NCBI GenBank assembly: GCA_002348615.1
Contig: DEBR01000003.1
Span: forward strand, 87,377-151,376
Direction of reading: 5' to 3'
Origin: Candidatus Saccharibacteria bacterium UBA2951
GTDB taxonomy: Bacteria; Patescibacteriota; Saccharimonadia; Saccharimonadales; Saccharimonadaceae
DNA length: 64,000 nt
Below the pieces are notes generated by a model. It ran no database searches. It saw nothing but the letters and a program-made list of their open reading frames with translations, and was not told where the DNA came from. Positions 61,910-64,000 of the stretch are shown in pieces. Positions within the stretch are counted from its first letter, which is position 1. Every line of letters starts with the position of its first letter. The position numbers and the translations under genes are program-made.

Positions 61910-62539
61910 TCATAACAGAGATTGAGCGGTAGAAAGCAACTTCGCGGCTTCGGCGGGCGGATTTGTCGGCCCGGTCCGACCACGAACGATAGCGATAAGT
62001 TGGCTGGCAGTCGATCGCAGGTCGTTCGGCGTATTGACGAGCCAATAGTGCTGCGATGTTTGCGCTAACGACCATTCGATTGATTGGATGGCTTCTTGTA
62101 GGCGCTTCGTGCGCTGCTCGCTTACGTCGGGGTAACGTGCGAGCAACCAGCTTTTCCAGGCGCTCGGGTCGGTGGTCAGGCTAATAGTAACGACGTTTTG
62201 GAATGGGAGGGCTTGCATGCCACCAACGACGGTAGAAAGCGTGTCAAGCAGGTTGAACCTGCGCGGGTAATCCTGCGGCTGGGTACCGTACATATCGCCG
62301 GTCGTCGGGTGGATTGCGAACTGTACCACCTCGCCGTGTTCAATAAGTTGGCGCGCCGCGGCACTGGTCAAGTAGCGGTACAACCCGGGTTCGTCGTTCG
62401 AGCGCGGTTCGCGGGTGGTAAACCCGCTCACACGTGCAAAATCGGCATCTAACTTTACGACTTCGTTCATAAGGCTCGACTTGCCAATCGCGGTCGGACC
62501 GACAATCATGACCAGCGTCTTATCGGACAAGCTATCCAT
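61910..62539 (-). CDS. Guanylate kinase-like P-loop protein
   Basis: A 209-aa protein with Walker A GPTAIGKSS (about 14-22), followed by SGFTTREPRSNDEPG, the GMP-binding-like block of guanylate kinases. The rest diverges and the lid region is not typical, so it may be a guanylate kinase homologue with another role. It starts just past the end of the exonuclease gene. Confidence 0.65.
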   Translation of the reverse strand: MDSLSDKTLVMIVGPTAIGKSSLMNEVVKLDADFARVSGFTTREPRSNDEPGLYRYLTSAAARQLIEHGEVVQFAIHPTTGDMYGTQPQDYPRRFNLLDTLSTVVGGMQALPFQNVVTISLTTDPSAWKSWLLARYPDVSEQRTKRLQEAIQSIEWSLAQTSQHYWLVNTPNDLRSTASQLIAIVRGRTGPTNPPAEAAKLLSTAQSLL

Positions 62540-62543
62540 AATG

Positions 62544-63341
62544 TTACTCGATTTCAATACTTACCGGACAATGGTCCGAGCCCATGACGTCGGCGTGAAT
62601 AGCGGCGGATTTGACTCGGTTCGCAATGCCGGCAGATGCCAGCCAGTAGTCTATACGCCATCCGACATTTCGCTCACGGGCGCCGCCCCATGCCGTCCAC
62701 CAGCTGTAGGCGTCTTTTTTATGTGGGTACAGATTGCGGAACGTATCGACATATCCGGCTTTTAGAAAGTCACCAAAGCGTTCGCGCTCTTCGTTGGTAA
62801 AGCCATGTTTACCAACATTCTCGGCCGGACGTGCCAAGTCGATTTCCTGGTGGGCAACGTTTAAGTCGCCGCAAAACAACACCGGCTTGGATTGTTCAAG
62901 CTGGCGGACATATGCCAGGAACGCGCGGTCCCACACGTCGTAACGAAGCGAAAGCCGGCTTAAATCGCCTTTCGAATTCGGGGTATATACGGTGACGACC
63001 CAAAATTCGTCGAACTCGGCAGCGAGTACTCTGCCTTCGGCGTTCGGGTCACCGTAGGTGTCCCCCGTAACCTTATATTCGTCGATTATGTCCTGCGGAA
63101 ATCCGTCCTTGTAGCGAAGTGCCGGCATTTTAGAAAAGATCGCCGTGCCCGAGTAGCCTTTTTTGACGGCCGAAAAGAAGTGTTCTTCGTACTGCGGAAA
63201 ATCAATGACAAACTGGTCCCGTTGCGCCTTTGTTTCCTGAAGACACAAAATGTCCGGATCGTGATCTTCGATAAATTTTTGCAACGCGCCTTTGTTGAGG
63301 ACAGCGCGGATTCCATTGACGTTCCACGAATATAATTTCAT
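62544..63341 (-). CDS. xth: Exodeoxyribonuclease III
   Basis: AP endonuclease / 3'-5' exonuclease of base excision repair, 265 aa. Motifs: WNVNGIRA, LCLQETKA, YTPNSKGDL, GDLNVAHQEIDLA, and the C-terminal WRIDYWLAS and GSDHCPV with catalytic Asp/His. TATACT (63349-63354, complement) ends 7 bases before the ATG at 63341, making this ATG a leaderless start. The earlier ATG at 63347 lies too close to the hexamer. Confidence 0.94.
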   Translation of the reverse strand: MKLYSWNVNGIRAVLNKGALQKFIEDHDPDILCLQETKAQRDQFVIDFPQYEEHFFSAVKKGYSGTAIFSKMPALRYKDGFPQDIIDEYKVTGDTYGDPNAEGRVLAAEFDEFWVVTVYTPNSKGDLSRLSLRYDVWDRAFLAYVRQLEQSKPVLFCGDLNVAHQEIDLARPAENVGKHGFTNEERERFGDFLKAGYVDTFRNLYPHKKDAYSWWTAWGGARERNVGWRIDYWLASAGIANRVKSAAIHADVMGSDHCPVSIEIE

Positions 63342-63398
63342 AGACATAAGTATAGCCCATTGCAGGTGCGTTCCTAAAGAGATGCACCGACATAAACA

Positions 63399-63427
63399 TT
63401 GAAAAATGTCAACAAAATCTCTATAAT
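63399..63427 (+). promoter_or_regulatory. Promoter of the gene at 63463
   Basis: TTGAAA (63399-63404), 17 bp spacer, TATAAT (63422-63427). A leader of about 30 nt with a GAAGGA SD. Confidence 0.75.
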
Positions 63428-63462
63428 ATAAAGTGTCCGTGTCCCCCAATTGAAGGATGCAC

Positions 63463-63954
63463 ATGTCAGATTCGTTCGACCCGAGCGCCATTGCCGAAGG
63501 CGTGTTCCTGCGGCACGACATCGGCGTCGCCGCCAAGCTGAACCGGCGCTTGATCGACTGCGACCACCACGATGAGCTGTACGCACAGTTCGACAAACTG
63601 GAAGGAGTACCCGGTACTCGGCACCGCAAGCCGAACGAGACGCTCGGTCCCACGACGATCTACGTCTTTGGAAAGGACGGCGAACAGAACCTGCAGCTCA
63701 AGCAGACGTTGGAGTCGTGCTCGGTGAAGTACCACTTCCCTGACGGCTTGACGGTCACCAAGCTTCGCAAAGCGCCGCTGACGTTCCGACTGGACGACGA
63801 GACCGGTCGCCAACTGATCATCCGTCGGCAACGTGATTCCTCGACCAAGCAGCTGTTCTGGGAAGTCATGAGCAAAAGCGGCTTCAGTCAGCACAGCGGC
63901 AAGCGCGCCGGGACGCGCATCAAGGGCCGCGGCGCTGACAGATCCTTCGACTAA
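63463..63954 (+). CDS. Hypothetical accessory protein
   Basis: A 163-aa soluble, basic protein of unknown family (TTIYVFGKDGEQNLQLKQTLESC; LTFRLDDETGRQLIIRRQ). GC-rich codon use with AAG, CTG and GTC preferred, unlike the core genes. ATG at 63463 has GAAGGA about 5 bases upstream. A 12-bp hairpin (63973-64000) at the window edge may be its terminator. Confidence 0.6.
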   Translation: MSDSFDPSAIAEGVFLRHDIGVAAKLNRRLIDCDHHDELYAQFDKLEGVPGTRHRKPNETLGPTTIYVFGKDGEQNLQLKQTLESCSVKYHFPDGLTVTKLRKAPLTFRLDDETGRQLIIRRQRDSSTKQLFWEVMSKSGFSQHSGKRAGTRIKGRGADRSFD

Positions 63955-63972
63955 GGTCGAACCGGACGAGCT

Positions 63973-64000
63973 GTTCGTACCCACGAACGTGGGTACGAAC
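63973..64000. terminator. Hairpin at window edge
   Basis: GTTCGTACCCAC (63973-63984) pairs with GTGGGTACGAAC (63989-64000) around a 4-base loop. The downstream sequence is cut off. Confidence 0.55.

Noticed and set aside
63342..63653. N-terminal extension of exonuclease III to 63653
   Set aside because: The extension is antisense to the 63463 gene and lies upstream of the xth promoter.
1..64000. CRISPR arrays, insertion sequences or prophage
   Set aside because: No regularly spaced repeats, transposase, integrase or phage structural genes were seen.

Overview
This 64 kb window looks like one stretch of the chromosome of a Candidate Phyla Radiation bacterium, most likely Saccharibacteria (TM7). 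That placement is an inference. It rests on roughly 50% GC, standard stop codons, a compact gene layout, a trimmed dcw cell-division cluster, LPXTG/sortase surface genes, orphan type IV secretion-like and pilin genes, and housekeeping proteins with short or divergent forms. No rRNA or named marker settles it.

Layout. 0-4.3 kb: exonuclease VII (xseA/xseB), a methyltransferase, a membrane PsbP-like protein, a soluble histidine kinase with a response regulator, and recO. 4.4-9.3 kb: a TPR protein, glycyl-tRNA synthetase with an AT-rich attached pair (one resembling a type I restriction HsdR N-terminus), and several small proteins. 9.3-18.5 kb: MMPL transporter, ferric-reductase-like and cupredoxin-like genes, a DUF4868/KwaB-like protein with a Pif1 helicase, GH1 glycosidase, YvcK and a HAD protein. 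18.5-27 kb: dcw cluster (mraZ, rsmH, ftsL, ftsI, mraY, ftsW, murG, ftsQ), preceded by an inverted pair of DnaA boxes and a promoter overlapped by MraZ boxes. The Mur ligases, ddl, ftsA and ftsZ are absent from it.

27-34.8 kb (minus strand): AT-rich gap, VirD4/HerA-like ATPase, a sigma-region-4/HARE-HTH protein, a prepilin and topA. 34.9-39.4 kb: small accessory genes with their own promoters and hairpins, dprA, pth, and a candidate structured RNA. 39.4-44.6 kb: der, an RsuA-type pseudouridine synthase, and a histidine kinase/response regulator pair with Pro-rich tails. 44.7-50.6 kb: unknown hydrolase-like protein, a surface protein/sortase/glycosyltransferase-like operon, and a Fur/rhodanese/glutaredoxin operon. 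50.8-64 kb: tRNA-Glu, a third kinase/regulator pair, DUF3048 protein, gltX, membrane and PEGA proteins, a second sortase, tRNA-Leu flanked by tRNA-Leu fragments, HAD and kinase-like genes, exonuclease III, and an accessory gene at the right edge.

Two gene-start styles coexist. Most operon-leading core genes have a -10 hexamer only 6-11 nt before the start codon, which implies leaderless mRNAs. Internal operon genes and the small accessory genes instead carry Shine-Dalgarno sequences, and several accessory genes have near-consensus -35/17 bp/-10 promoters. The three response regulators have no DNA-binding output domain.
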